Assembly: GCA_041667115.1 (NCBI GenBank)
Contig: JBAYFO010000018.1
Location: 1 to 56,292, forward strand
DNA from: UBA1563 sp041667115
Lineage (GTDB): Bacteria > Bacteroidota > Ignavibacteria > Ignavibacteriales > Ignavibacteriaceae
Reading direction: 5' to 3'
Length of the DNA: 56,292 bases
The notes below the pieces were generated by a model. That model was not told where the DNA came from, made no database searches, and saw only the letters and a list, made by a program, of their open reading frames with translations. Positions 36,489 to 45,924 of the stretch are shown piece after piece. The translations under genes and the position numbers were made by a program. The first letter of the stretch is position 1, and each line of letters begins with the position of its first letter.

Positions 36489-38972
36489 CTAAATATTTCT
36501 GAGAATCGTTTCAAGCTGTTCTTCATTTTCAATAATTACTTCGCGCGCCTTGCTGCCGTCGTTCGGGCCAACGATCCCGGCTTCTTCAAGCTGATCTACA
36601 ATGCGTGCCGCCCTTGAATACCCAAGTTTTAATCTTCGTTGCAGTAATGATACCGAACCTTGTTGGTGCCGCACCACAACTCGCGCCGCATCGGCAAATA
36701 AAGGATCAACATCGTCCATAAATTTAGCAGCCGCATCTTTTTTCTTATCATATAAAGAAGGCAAATTATACGGCTTTGAATAACCTTCTTGCTTGGAAAT
36801 ATATTCCGTTAGACGCTCAACTTCTTCGGTAGTTATAAATGCGTTTTGCATACGGATCGGTTTCGGCAATCCCGGAGGAAGGAAAAGCATATCGCCACGT
36901 CCAAGTAATTGCTCCGCACCGTTCATGTCAAGAATGGTTCTCGAATCAATTTTTGTTGCAACTTGATAAGCCATACGTGCACTGAAATTCGCTTTGATAA
37001 CACCGGTAATGACATTCACCGAAGGTCTTTGCGTAGCGAGCACAAGATGAATCCCGACAGCTCTTGCCAATTGCGCCAACCGCGCGATCGGTTCTTCAAC
37101 TTCCTTTCCGGCGGTGATCATCAAATCCGCAAGTTCATCAATGATAACAACAATGTACGGAAGATGATAATGTTTCATCGTCTCTGAATCTTTTGGTTTT
37201 CTCTTTGGATCTGCAATTTTTAAATTATAATCAACGATGTTTCTTACTCCGGCTTTAGCAAGTTTATCGTATCGCTTTTCCATTTCGTATTCAACAGATT
37301 TTAGTAGTAGAACCGCGTTGGTTGGAACAGTTACAATGTCTTCATCAAAATCGGGTGAGACTGCGAGATAATGCTTGCGCAAACAATTATAAAACGATAG
37401 TTCAATTTTCTTCGGATCGATGATCGCAAGTTTTACTTCTGAAGGATGTTTTGCATAAAGCAGGCTTGCAATAATCATATTAATACCGACACTTTTCCCC
37501 GAACCGGTTGAACCGGCAATTAATAAGTGAGGCATTTTTGCTAAATCTGAAATTAAAACTTCACCGACTATATCTTTTCCCAACGCCAACGGAAGTTCAG
37601 CTTTGGTGTTGGCAAGCTTACTTAAAACGGATTTAGCAACAACAAGCGATGGTTCCGAGTTTGGTATCTCTACACCGATCGCGCTCTTCCCCGGAATTGG
37701 AGCGATAATTCTTATTCCTCTTGCAGCGAGCGCTAATGCAATATCATGCTCAAGACTAACGATCTTGCTAATCTTTACTCCCGGCGCAGGAACAATTTCA
37801 TACAACGTTACTACGGGACCCGGCGTTACCGAAATATCCTGGATTTCAATATCGAAAAGAGAAAGTTTATCCTTCAGCAGTTCGGCATTCTTCTTTAATT
37901 CTTCTTCGGCGACTTTGAAATTTTCTTCCGGTACTTCATTAAGTAAATCAAGTGAAGGAAAAACATATTTTATCTTTTCTTCCCACGGATCGGGTAAGGC
38001 GGCTTCGATATCGCGGTTGGCAAAAATTATTGTGTCATCATCTTTTACTTTAGGTTTTGCTTCGCTCTCTTCTTCCGCAAGAACATCATCTTTCTTTTTC
38101 ACTTCAGTTTTATTTGAAGGGATCTCATCTTTTCTGATGATGCGGATCGTTGTTTCTTCTTTTTGTTCGTCAATAAGTTCACTTGACTCTTCAGATGGCT
38201 TTGTTTCCCCGGTGACAGGTAGGATCGTCTTTTTCTTTTTTTCGCGAAGCTGTTTAATTTTATCGAGATTATCTTTTTCTATGCCGGATGTTTTTGCTTC
38301 ACTTATTTTTTCTTTTGCTGCATCTCGCGTTTTGGTAAAAAGAGAAGCGATCCACTCAAAGATTTTTTCAATTTTAATATCGAACGCAATGATGAGTGTA
38401 ATCACCATTAATGCCATTAAAAGCAACAGGCTTCCAACTCCACCGAGCAGCGTTCCTAATGCTTTTCCTAAAAAATTTCCGAACGCTCCGCTGAGTTCGT
38501 AGGTTTGGTAGAAAATATTATACTCAAGACGAAACACACCGAAAATAGTGGAAAACAATAGTGCCGAAACAATTAACAAATTAGAAATGTTTAATAAGGT
38601 TTTTAATTCGATCTTTTTGAAAAGCGAAAAACCCCAAAGCCCGATAAGAAAAGGATAGATAAGCGAAAAAATTCCAAGGGTAGTATTGATGCTGAATTCT
38701 GCAAGATAGGCTCCGATAATTCCAAGCCAGTTTTGTGCAGTGTGCAGTTCCCGCTGCAGTTGATCACTGTTGAATGTCCGGAATAAATCATTCAATTGAT
38801 AGCTTAATAATGCGCGGTCAAACCGGGAGTAGGAAACGATACTTAATAAAAGGATGAGTGCAAAAATTAACAGAAAGATGCCGAGAATTTTCTTTTTCTT
38901 TTCGGCAGATAAAGAAAAATAAGGAGAATCTTTTTTTACTTCAGTTGTTTTTCCGTTACTTTTTTTTGCCAT
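36489..38972 (-). CDS. ftsK: DNA translocase FtsK
   Basis: An 827-residue FtsK. Four TM helices (about 28-200) anchor it at the septum; a charged Lys/Glu linker (about 215-325) follows; the motor has Walker A G-S-T-G-S-G-K-S at about 485-492 and I-I-D-E-L-A-D-L-M as Walker B; the C-terminal gamma winged helix (about 755-815, L-Q-R-R-L-K-L-G-Y-S-R-A-A-R) reads polar DNA motifs. It moves chromosome dimer resolution sites together during division. It lies 4 nt after comB and abuts lolA. Confidence 0.97.
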   Translation of the reverse strand: MAKKSNGKTTEVKKDSPYFSLSAEKKKKILGIFLLIFALILLLSIVSYSRFDRALLSYQLNDLFRTFNSDQLQRELHTAQNWLGIIGAYLAEFSINTTLGIFSLIYPFLIGLWGFSLFKKIELKTLLNISNLLIVSALLFSTIFGVFRLEYNIFYQTYELSGAFGNFLGKALGTLLGGVGSLLLLMALMVITLIIAFDIKIEKIFEWIASLFTKTRDAAKEKISEAKTSGIEKDNLDKIKQLREKKKKTILPVTGETKPSEESSELIDEQKEETTIRIIRKDEIPSNKTEVKKKDDVLAEEESEAKPKVKDDDTIIFANRDIEAALPDPWEEKIKYVFPSLDLLNEVPEENFKVAEEELKKNAELLKDKLSLFDIEIQDISVTPGPVVTLYEIVPAPGVKISKIVSLEHDIALALAARGIRIIAPIPGKSAIGVEIPNSEPSLVVAKSVLSKLANTKAELPLALGKDIVGEVLISDLAKMPHLLIAGSTGSGKSVGINMIIASLLYAKHPSEVKLAIIDPKKIELSFYNCLRKHYLAVSPDFDEDIVTVPTNAVLLLKSVEYEMEKRYDKLAKAGVRNIVDYNLKIADPKRKPKDSETMKHYHLPYIVVIIDELADLMITAGKEVEEPIARLAQLARAVGIHLVLATQRPSVNVITGVIKANFSARMAYQVATKIDSRTILDMNGAEQLLGRGDMLFLPPGLPKPIRMQNAFITTEEVERLTEYISKQEGYSKPYNLPSLYDKKKDAAAKFMDDVDPLFADAARVVVRHQQGSVSLLQRRLKLGYSRAARIVDQLEEAGIVGPNDGSKAREVIIENEEQLETILRNI

Positions 38973-38976
38973 TCTT

Positions 38977-39744
38977 TTAGCTGATAGTTGAGATACCGGA
39001 CATTTGATGTTCCGTACTATACTGATGCACGATTTTAATTACATTCGATGCATACACCGGAATATCCGTTGTAATATTTAACTTCGCACAATATTTTAAA
39101 TCTTCTTCAAAACCATTCTCAATTAAAAATTTTCCATGTTCCGATTCGGCAAACATTTTCTTTAAGTTTTTTCCGAATGTTTTTGCAATCGCTACCGAAG
39201 CTAAACCTGAATCGCTTAATTCAACATCCGTCGTGAGAGAAATTATTTCGGAAATAAGTTTTCCGGCAAAAACGGTATCTTCCAAACAGAAACTGTTGTT
39301 TCTCCCCGCGCAAAGAATTTCGAAAGGTTTATTCAATTCTATTAAATATTTTGCGATAGCGGAAAGATTGAGAAACGATCCTATAATAACCTCTTCAGAA
39401 TATTTCGCTTTAACAATCGCTTTTGTTCCGTTGGTTGTAAAAAAAACGAGAGATTTTCCACCGATAACTTCACTAACAAATTCCAAAGGAGAATTGCCAA
39501 GGTTAAAGCCATCAATTTTTTTTGCGTTTCTTTCGCCGCAGATCAGTGTTTGACCTCCGAACATATTGCTCGAAGCCTTCATAGCAAATTCAACCGAACC
39601 GACGGGAACAATTTCCTTAGCGCCGTTCATTAAAGCGGTTAAAATAGACGTCGTTGCCCGAAGGATATCTACTACCACGGTTGTTTTCCCGGAGAAATAG
39701 AGCTCATCAACATTCGCCGGTGAAAGCACAACATTAATTTTCAT
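38977..39744 (-). CDS. comB: 2-phosphosulfolactate phosphatase family (ComB)
   Basis: A 255-residue ComB-family protein. V-V-V-D-I-L-R-A-T-T-S-I, C-G-E-R-N-A-K-K-I-D-G-F-x-L-G-N-S-P and F-F-T-T-N-G-T-K-A are the family's conserved segments. ComB removes phosphate from 2-phosphosulfolactate, a step known from coenzyme M synthesis in archaea; in bacteria the product, sulfolactate, can have other uses. No ComA, ComC or sulfonate gene is adjacent, so the pathway here is unknown. 19 nt after gcvT and 4 nt before ftsK. Confidence 0.9.
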   Translation of the reverse strand: MKINVVLSPANVDELYFSGKTTVVVDILRATTSILTALMNGAKEIVPVGSVEFAMKASSNMFGGQTLICGERNAKKIDGFNLGNSPLEFVSEVIGGKSLVFFTTNGTKAIVKAKYSEEVIIGSFLNLSAIAKYLIELNKPFEILCAGRNNSFCLEDTVFAGKLISEIISLTTDVELSDSGLASVAIAKTFGKNLKKMFAESEHGKFLIENGFEEDLKYCAKLNITTDIPVYASNVIKIVHQYSTEHQMSGISTIS

Positions 39745-39763
39745 TCTTTTTTCAACCCTCTTT

Positions 39764-40846
39764 TTATTTTGATATAAACGGAAGTCTGCCTACTTGTGCG
39801 GCAATTTCTTTTCCGCGAATAAGCATTTGAACTTCTTTAGTTTCCTTTAAAGTATCGGAAGAAAGATAAGCAAGTGCAATTCCTTTTTCAAGAACCGGAC
39901 TAACCGTCCCGCTTGTAACCGTCCCGATCTCTTTCCCTTGAAAAGCTACCGTGTAACCATGCCGCGGAAAAGCTCTTTCTTCAATAACTAAAGGAGTTAA
40001 TTTTCTTTTTAGACCATTCTTTTTAGCATCAAGCAATGCTTGCTTGCCGATGAAATGAGGTTTTGATAAACGGGTGATCCAGCCCAGCCCGGCTTCAAGC
40101 GGATTTGTTGTCTGGTCAATATCGTTTCCGTATAAACAATATCCCATTTCAAGACGAAGTGAATCGCGCGCACCCAAACCAACCGGCTGAATATCAAATT
40201 CTTTCCCGGCTTTAAAAAGGGCATTCCAGATTTTTTCCGCGATGTGTTCATCCCCCTTGAAATAAAGTTCATATCCCAATTCGCCGGTATATCCGGTGCG
40301 CGAAATAATCATCTCTACATCTAAAATTTTTCCGGAAAGGAAATGGTAATATTCGAGCGGAATTTCTTTACCATAAAGTTTTTCTATTATTTTTTTTGAA
40401 TTCGGACCCTGCACGGCGAGTAAAGAATACTCATCACTGGCATTAATCAATTCAACACCGAAAGAATTATTTTTTTGCATCCACGCAAAATCTTTTTCGA
40501 TATTCGATGCGTTGATAACAAGAAGATATTCATTCCCGGAGATACAATAGACAAGAAGGTCATCAACAATTCCGCCGTCTTCATAACACATTGCAGAATA
40601 CTGCACGCGTCCGGGAAATAATTTTTCAACGTCGTTAACGGTTATTTCCTGAACAAAGTCAAAAGCTTTTTCGCCCCGGACAAACACTTCGCCCATGTGG
40701 CTTACATCGAACACGCCGACCGACTGCCTTACGGCTTTATGTTCGGCGATAATGGATGAATACTGAACCGGCATTTCGTAGCCGGCAAATTCAACAAGTT
40801 TTGCATTAAGATTTTTATGAATAGAAAAAAAGGTTGTACGTTTCAT
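39764..40846 (-). CDS. gcvT: glycine cleavage system T protein (aminomethyltransferase)
   Basis: A 360-residue tetrahydrofolate-dependent aminomethyltransferase. F-D-V-S-H-M-G-E, N-A-S-N-I-E-K-D, S-R-T-G-Y-T-G-E-L-G-Y-E, and G-L-G-A-R-D-S-L-R-L-E-M-G-Y-C-L-Y-G-N-D are all present, with the catalytic Asp in the last segment. It transfers the methylene of glycine to folate. The partners gcvH and gcvP are not in this window. 15 nt after the transaldolase gene. Confidence 0.96.
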   Translation of the reverse strand: MKRTTFFSIHKNLNAKLVEFAGYEMPVQYSSIIAEHKAVRQSVGVFDVSHMGEVFVRGEKAFDFVQEITVNDVEKLFPGRVQYSAMCYEDGGIVDDLLVYCISGNEYLLVINASNIEKDFAWMQKNNSFGVELINASDEYSLLAVQGPNSKKIIEKLYGKEIPLEYYHFLSGKILDVEMIISRTGYTGELGYELYFKGDEHIAEKIWNALFKAGKEFDIQPVGLGARDSLRLEMGYCLYGNDIDQTTNPLEAGLGWITRLSKPHFIGKQALLDAKKNGLKRKLTPLVIEERAFPRHGYTVAFQGKEIGTVTSGTVSPVLEKGIALAYLSSDTLKETKEVQMLIRGKEIAAQVGRLPFISK

Positions 40847-40861
40847 TTTTGTATATATTTT

Positions 40862-41506
40862 TTATTTTTGAGTTTTTTTCCAATCACTAAGGAATTTTTC
40901 CAATCCGTTGTCAGTGAGAGGGTGGCTAAATAATTTGTCAATTACTGAGAAAGGCATCGTGCATACATCTGCTCCGATCAATGCTGCTTCAACAAAATGA
41001 AGCGGATGGCGGATACTGGCAACAAGCACTTCGGTTGGATAATCGTAGTTGCGATAAATCTGTACGATCTCTTCGATTAATTGCATTCCATTGTGGCTGA
41101 TATCGTCAAGTCTTCCAACAAAAGGACTGATATAAGAAGCGCCGGCTTTTGCTGCAAGCAGTGCTTGAGAAGGTGAAAAACAGAGTGTTACATTTGTTTT
41201 AATTCCTTCTGATGAAAGAGTACGAACTGCTTTCAACCCTTCTTTTATTAGCGGAACCTTTACAACAATATTTTTATGAATTGCTGCAAGCTCGCGCCCT
41301 TCTTTAAGGATTCCCTCGTAATCCGTGGAGATAACTTCGGCGCTTACCGGTCCATCAACAATCGCTAAAATTTCGTCAAGCATTGTGCGGAAATCTTTTC
41401 CTTCTTTTGCTACGAGTGAGGGATTTGTGGTCACTCCATCTAGAAGTCCGAGCGAGGCAGCTTCACGAATTTCTTTAACGCTTGCGGTATCAATAAATAT
41501 TTTCAT
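40862..41506 (-). CDS. tal: transaldolase (small TalC/MipB type)
   Basis: A 214-residue class I aldolase of the small transaldolase / fructose-6-phosphate aldolase group. F-I-D-T-A-S at 4-9, G-V-T-T-N-P-S-L at 24-31, Schiff-base Lys83 in V-V-K-V-P, and S-P-F-V-G-R-L-D-D near 132. It acts in the non-oxidative pentose phosphate pathway; whether it is a true transaldolase or an aldolase cannot be decided by eye. AGGAGAG precedes the ATG. Second gene of the run, 57 nt after rng. Confidence 0.93.
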   Translation of the reverse strand: MKIFIDTASVKEIREAASLGLLDGVTTNPSLVAKEGKDFRTMLDEILAIVDGPVSAEVISTDYEGILKEGRELAAIHKNIVVKVPLIKEGLKAVRTLSSEGIKTNVTLCFSPSQALLAAKAGASYISPFVGRLDDISHNGMQLIEEIVQIYRNYDYPTEVLVASIRHPLHFVEAALIGADVCTMPFSVIDKLFSHPLTDNGLEKFLSDWKKTQK

Positions 41507-41563
41507 CTAACTCTCCTAGTTTCTGAAATTAAAATTACTAAATCATTTTTAAAAGCAAGGTGC

Positions 41564-43126
41564 TTAGTTTGACAAATCTACTTTATCTTTTTTTGAATAA
41601 AACCGGTATTGATGCATACTCAAAGTATTTTCTTCAACAATTTTAATACGTAAGAAATTTTTCAACTGAAGCTTTAATAACATGCTGAAAACTCCCTCAT
41701 TTAACTTACTTGCAATTGCCGGATGACACTTCAAAATAAGCGAGCGTTCCGAGGAATTGGCTTTGTGTTTTCCGATCCATTCTTCAATATCATGAAGTAC
41801 GTGCGATTTTTTTGTAAGCAATCCGGTTCCCGCACAATATGGGCATTGTTCGTAGGTCATCTGCTGAATATTTTGTCTAATCCTCTGCCGGGTAATTTCA
41901 ACTAAACCAAAATCAGACATTGGCAAAAGAGAAACTTTTGCGCGGTCTCTACGGAATTCTTTTTTCAATTCATCATAAACTTTTTTACGGTTCTTATCAT
42001 CTTCAAGATCTATAAAATCTATTACAATAAGTCCGCCGATATCACGCAGTCTCAGTTGTCGTGCAATTTCGCGTGCAGCTTCCAAATCTGTTTTTAACGA
42101 ATTTAATTCCTGCTCTTTATTTGCTGCATACCGTCCGCTATTTACGTCTACAACCACCATAGCTTCGGTGTGATCAATAATTAAGTAGCCGCCGCTTTTC
42201 ATCGGAACTTTTCTGCCGAAGAGCGTTTTTATTTGTTCTTCAATTTTGTAGGCTTCAAAAACGGATTGTTTGGATTTATAGAATTCAACTTTTGCAGCTA
42301 AATCCGGATGAACTAATTCAACATAATCTTTTATTTGTTTGTAAAGTTTTTTAGAATCAATAACAACTTTGGAAACATCGGGAGTAAATAAATCTCGAAT
42401 AACACTTGAGGTAGTGTTTAAATCTTGATAAACCAGCGATGGAGGTTGTTCCGTTTTAATTGCTTCTTCAATTTTTGCCCAAGTTTTTTTCAGAAGATTA
42501 AGATCTTCAGATAGGGCTTCTTCGCTTTGATTTTTTGCAACCGTGCGGATGATCAATCCGTAATTCGGAGGGAGAATTCCGCGTGCAAGGCTTCGCAGTC
42601 TTCTTCTTTCTTTATAATCACTAATTTTTTTTGAAATACCGACTTTGTTATCGAAAGGCAGCAGCACACAAAATCTTCCCGGAATGGAAACCGAAGTAGT
42701 AACCCGTACCCCTTTATTGCTTACCGGTTCCTTTGTAATTTGAATGATGACGTCCTGTCCCTTTTTTAATTTCGGGATGCCGTTAATAAGGCGTGGATCT
42801 TGATTGGGTTGTTGTTGCTGAGAATTTTGTTTTTCTTCAGCTTCATCTTCCAAATCAACATCGGAATCATCCCCGGCTAATGTTTGAAAATCTTTAGTGC
42901 GTAAACCGATATCTGAAAAATGAAGAAATGCATCATGCTTCATTCCGATATTGATGAAAGCGGCTCTTATGCCGGGAAGAACTCGCGCAACTTTTCCAAG
43001 ATAAATGTCGCCGACCATGCGGCGATTTTCAGGGTAGTCAACAAAGAAGTCGACTAAATTCCCATCCTCGGTTATCGAAACGCGTGTTTCGGATGCAGAG
43101 GAGTTGATAATAATTTCTTTTACCAT
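41564..43126 (-). CDS. rng: ribonuclease G/E
   Basis: A 520-residue RNase E/G endoribonuclease acting in rRNA maturation and mRNA decay. An S1 domain (about 35-140) with an acidic/Gln-rich insertion (about 95-125) is followed by the DNase-I-like catalytic domain, whose metal ligands are the Asp of V-V-V-D-V-N-S-G-R and of I-V-I-D-F-I-D-L. The zinc-link C-P-Y-C-A-G-T-G follows. The length matches RNase G rather than the long E form. ATG 43126 is chosen; an in-frame GTG 48 nt upstream would add 16 residues not usual in the family. Confidence 0.94.
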   Translation of the reverse strand: MVKEIIINSSASETRVSITEDGNLVDFFVDYPENRRMVGDIYLGKVARVLPGIRAAFINIGMKHDAFLHFSDIGLRTKDFQTLAGDDSDVDLEDEAEEKQNSQQQQPNQDPRLINGIPKLKKGQDVIIQITKEPVSNKGVRVTTSVSIPGRFCVLLPFDNKVGISKKISDYKERRRLRSLARGILPPNYGLIIRTVAKNQSEEALSEDLNLLKKTWAKIEEAIKTEQPPSLVYQDLNTTSSVIRDLFTPDVSKVVIDSKKLYKQIKDYVELVHPDLAAKVEFYKSKQSVFEAYKIEEQIKTLFGRKVPMKSGGYLIIDHTEAMVVVDVNSGRYAANKEQELNSLKTDLEAAREIARQLRLRDIGGLIVIDFIDLEDDKNRKKVYDELKKEFRRDRAKVSLLPMSDFGLVEITRQRIRQNIQQMTYEQCPYCAGTGLLTKKSHVLHDIEEWIGKHKANSSERSLILKCHPAIASKLNEGVFSMLLKLQLKNFLRIKIVEENTLSMHQYRFYSKKDKVDLSN

Positions 43127-43478
43127 AATTGTAAAAACCTTTGATCGTATCTCCCGAATCGTTAAAGAAACCACAGATACATTTTATAAACTCGGTCGTA
43201 GATGAAGTGATCTCGTTTCCTATCAAGGAGGAACAGTTCTCTGAAATAGAGAAGAAGAAAAATCCTTCAAAAAGACTTTTGACTAAACGGAACACGAATG
43301 TTTCCTTGTTAATTTTTGTTGTTGAGCAAATCACACGAATACCATAAAAAAAACTTTTTTTTGAAATTGCAAAACAAAACAATGCTTCGCAGAAATTTTG
43401 AATTTCTGCGAAAGCATTTATTGTGAAACCAGATTTTTTGTTACTCATTTTCTTAGTTGAAAAGAAAACGAGACAAAG
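43127..43478. other. intergenic region between pnp and rng
   Basis: A stretch of 350 bp without a gene. It holds the pnp terminator hairpin at 43381-43418 and must contain the promoter for the rng-to-holA run. AAGGAGGAACAG occurs near 43228 on the plus strand, but no convincing reading frame follows it. Confidence 0.5.
43381..43418 (-). terminator. intrinsic terminator of the pnp transcript
   Basis: AATGCTT-CGCAGAAATT pairs with AATTTCTGCG-A-AAGCATT (17 bp, one bulge, TTG loop); on the minus strand TTGTTTTGTTTTG follows. It lies 60 nt past the pnp stop and ends the rimP-pnp cluster. Confidence 0.85.
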
Positions 43479-45578
43479 TTACTCGGTAATTTCTTGTCCG
43501 GCTTCATTAAGCAGTTCTTTTCTGCTTAAACTAAACTTACCGTTTTCAACCTTCAACAATTTGACCCTTACTTTATCTCCTTCTTTGTAATAATCGGTTA
43601 CTTTGTTCACCCGTTTATTATCAATTTGCGAGATGTGCAACAGCCCTTCTTTGCCAGGTAATATTTCTACGAACGCACCAAAATCCATGATTTTGGTAAT
43701 AACGCCATCGTAAATTTCACCGACTTCAGGGGTCGCGGTCATTTGTTTAATATATTCTTTACACTTTTTTGCACCTTCGGCATTTGGTGAAGCAATGTTG
43801 ACGATACCATCATCATTGATGTTGATGTCAACGCCGAACAATCTTTGCATTCCCTGAATGGTTTTGCCACCGGGTCCAATGATCATTCCTATCTGATCTG
43901 TTTCAACTTTAATTGAAATGAGATGAGGTGCATATTTAGAAAGTGATTCACGTGACTTGCTGATTGCTTCGTTCATTATTCCAAGAATGTGCAGTCTTCC
44001 CTCTTTTGCCTGGTTAAGAGCTTTTTCCAAAATTTCAAATGAAATACCTTCGATTTTAATATCCATTTGAAATCCTGTAATTCCATCGGCAGTTCCGGCA
44101 ACTTTAAAATCCATATCACCGAGATGATCTTCGTTGCCTAAAATATCCGTAAGAACAGCAAACTGATTTTCTTCTTTAACCAAACCCATTGCAATTCCTG
44201 CAACAGCTTTTTTAATCGGAACGCCGCCATCCATCATTGCAAGCGAACCGGCGCAAACCGTTGCCATTGACGAGGAACCGTTTGATTCTAAAATATCCGA
44301 GATAATACGCAAGGTATAAGGGAATTCAGCTTCAGCAGGTGCCATTATTTTTAACGAACGCTCTGCAAGATTGCCGTGTCCGATTTCTCTTCTGCCAACA
44401 CCTGACATTCTACCAACTTCACCAACGCTAAACGGTGGGAAGTTATAATGAAGAAGAAAACGTTTCGTGCTTTCTTCGCGTAACCCATCTATAATTTGTT
44501 CGTCATTTTTAGTTCCGAGTGTAACGGTTGTTAAACTTTGTGTTTCTCCGCGTGTAAAGAGTGCCGAACCATGAGTGCGTGGGAGAATTCCAAGTTCGAT
44601 GGTTATAGGACGAACTTGTGTTGTATTTCTACCGTCGAGACGTAATCCCTCGGCTAAAATACGTTTTCTCATTAAATCTTTTTCCAGATCATGGATTACT
44701 AATTTAATGACTTTTTTCTGTTCAGGATATTTTTCTTCAAGCGCGGCGAGAACAGATTCTGTTAATTCTTTGTTCTGTGCGCTGCGTTCTTCTTTTGCAA
44801 GAACGGAAGCAACTATCCCTGTCAATTTATCTTTTGCGAGTGCAACGACGTCGTCAAAGAGTTCTTGAGGAATAACTTTTTTCTCAACTACTCTTTTTGC
44901 GATTCCGCATTCAGCCGCAAAGTCCTTTTGCAGTTGAACAAGTTTTTTGATTTCGTTGTGAGCAAATTGAATTGCTTTCAACATTACATCTTCGCCGACT
45001 TCTTTTCCTTCCCCTTCAACCATCATGATTGAATCTTCGGTTCCGGCAACAACTAATTCAAGATCGCTTTCTTCAACTTGTTTATGCGTTGGATTAACAA
45101 TCATTTCGCCATTCAACATTCCAACGCGTACTTCCGCAATCGGTCCGCTAAAAGGAATGTTGGAAATTGCTAACGCTGCAGAGGCTCCGCAAGCGGCTAA
45201 CACATCGGCATCATTTTCGCCATCAAACGAATAAACGGAAGCGACTACTTGAGTTTCATTTAAAAATTCACTCGGGAAAAGAGGACGAATCGGTCTATCG
45301 ATTAAGCGTGCGCTTAAAATTTCTTTTTCGGTTGGTCTTCCTTCGCGTTTAATAAACCCACCGGGGAATTTTCCGGCGGCAGAAGTTTTTTCTCTATATT
45401 CAACTTGAAGAGGAAAGAAATCTTGATCTTCTTTTGCCTGCTCGGATGCAACAGCAGTTACCAGAACCATCGTTTCACCGTAGGTTACCATTACTGCGCC
45501 GTTTGCTTGTTTAGCAAACCGCCCTGTTTCAATTGTGAATAGCTTTCCGCCAATTTCTACACTTTTTGTAACTACCAT
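43479..45578 (-). CDS. pnp: polyribonucleotide nucleotidyltransferase (PNPase)
   Basis: A 699-residue phosphorolytic 3'-5' exoribonuclease. Two RNase PH domains (about 5-230 and 305-540; F-P-L-Q-V-E-Y-R-E-K and G-L-R-E-E-S-T-K-R), a KH domain (about 555-615, M-I-I-G-P-G-G-K-T-I) and an S1 domain (about 620-690) are in the usual order and length. A Shine-Dalgarno AGGATC precedes the ATG. It lies 9 nt after rpsO, and with RNase G encoded next it forms an RNA-turnover neighbourhood. Confidence 0.97.
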   Translation of the reverse strand: MVVTKSVEIGGKLFTIETGRFAKQANGAVMVTYGETMVLVTAVASEQAKEDQDFFPLQVEYREKTSAAGKFPGGFIKREGRPTEKEILSARLIDRPIRPLFPSEFLNETQVVASVYSFDGENDADVLAACGASAALAISNIPFSGPIAEVRVGMLNGEMIVNPTHKQVEESDLELVVAGTEDSIMMVEGEGKEVGEDVMLKAIQFAHNEIKKLVQLQKDFAAECGIAKRVVEKKVIPQELFDDVVALAKDKLTGIVASVLAKEERSAQNKELTESVLAALEEKYPEQKKVIKLVIHDLEKDLMRKRILAEGLRLDGRNTTQVRPITIELGILPRTHGSALFTRGETQSLTTVTLGTKNDEQIIDGLREESTKRFLLHYNFPPFSVGEVGRMSGVGRREIGHGNLAERSLKIMAPAEAEFPYTLRIISDILESNGSSSMATVCAGSLAMMDGGVPIKKAVAGIAMGLVKEENQFAVLTDILGNEDHLGDMDFKVAGTADGITGFQMDIKIEGISFEILEKALNQAKEGRLHILGIMNEAISKSRESLSKYAPHLISIKVETDQIGMIIGPGGKTIQGMQRLFGVDININDDGIVNIASPNAEGAKKCKEYIKQMTATPEVGEIYDGVITKIMDFGAFVEILPGKEGLLHISQIDNKRVNKVTDYYKEGDKVRVKLLKVENGKFSLSRKELLNEAGQEITE

Positions 45579-45587
45579 AAAATGATC

Positions 45588-45851
45588 CTACTTTCTAATA
45601 TTCAATTCTTTAATAATGGTTCTATATCTTTCAATGTCTTTCTTAATAAGATAATCAAGTAAGCGTCTCCGTTTACCAACCATCATTAATAATCCTCTGC
45701 GTGAGTGATGATCTTTTGCGTGTTTGTTAAAATGTTCGGTAAGATCATTGATTCTTTTGGTTAACAATGCTATCTGCACTTCCGAAGTACCGGAGTCTTT
45801 TTCATTTTTTCCGTATTTGGTTACGAGCTCCAATTTTTCTTCTTTGGTCAT
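45588..45851 (-). CDS. rpsO: 30S ribosomal protein S15
   Basis: An 87-residue S15 with G-S/T-S-E-V-Q-I-A-L-L-T-x-R-I, H-S-R-R-G-L-L-M-M-V-G-K-R-R-R-L-L-D-Y-L and a final R-Y-R-x-I-I-x-x-L. AGGAGAAA precedes the ATG. The rpsO-pnp pair is conserved across bacteria. Confidence 0.97.
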   Translation of the reverse strand: MTKEEKLELVTKYGKNEKDSGTSEVQIALLTKRINDLTEHFNKHAKDHHSRRGLLMMVGKRRRLLDYLIKKDIERYRTIIKELNIRK

Positions 45852-45924
45852 TTTTTTTCTCCTATTTGTTTGTACGATATAATTCCAGAACTACCTGCAA
45901 CCTTTGCAGGGGAACCGGAATTAA

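Noticed and set aside
43038..43448. Minus-strand frame of 136 codons across the pnp-rng spacer
   Set aside because: It overlaps the start of rng in another frame, is Phe/Ser/Cys-rich and contains the terminator hairpin; not a plausible gene.
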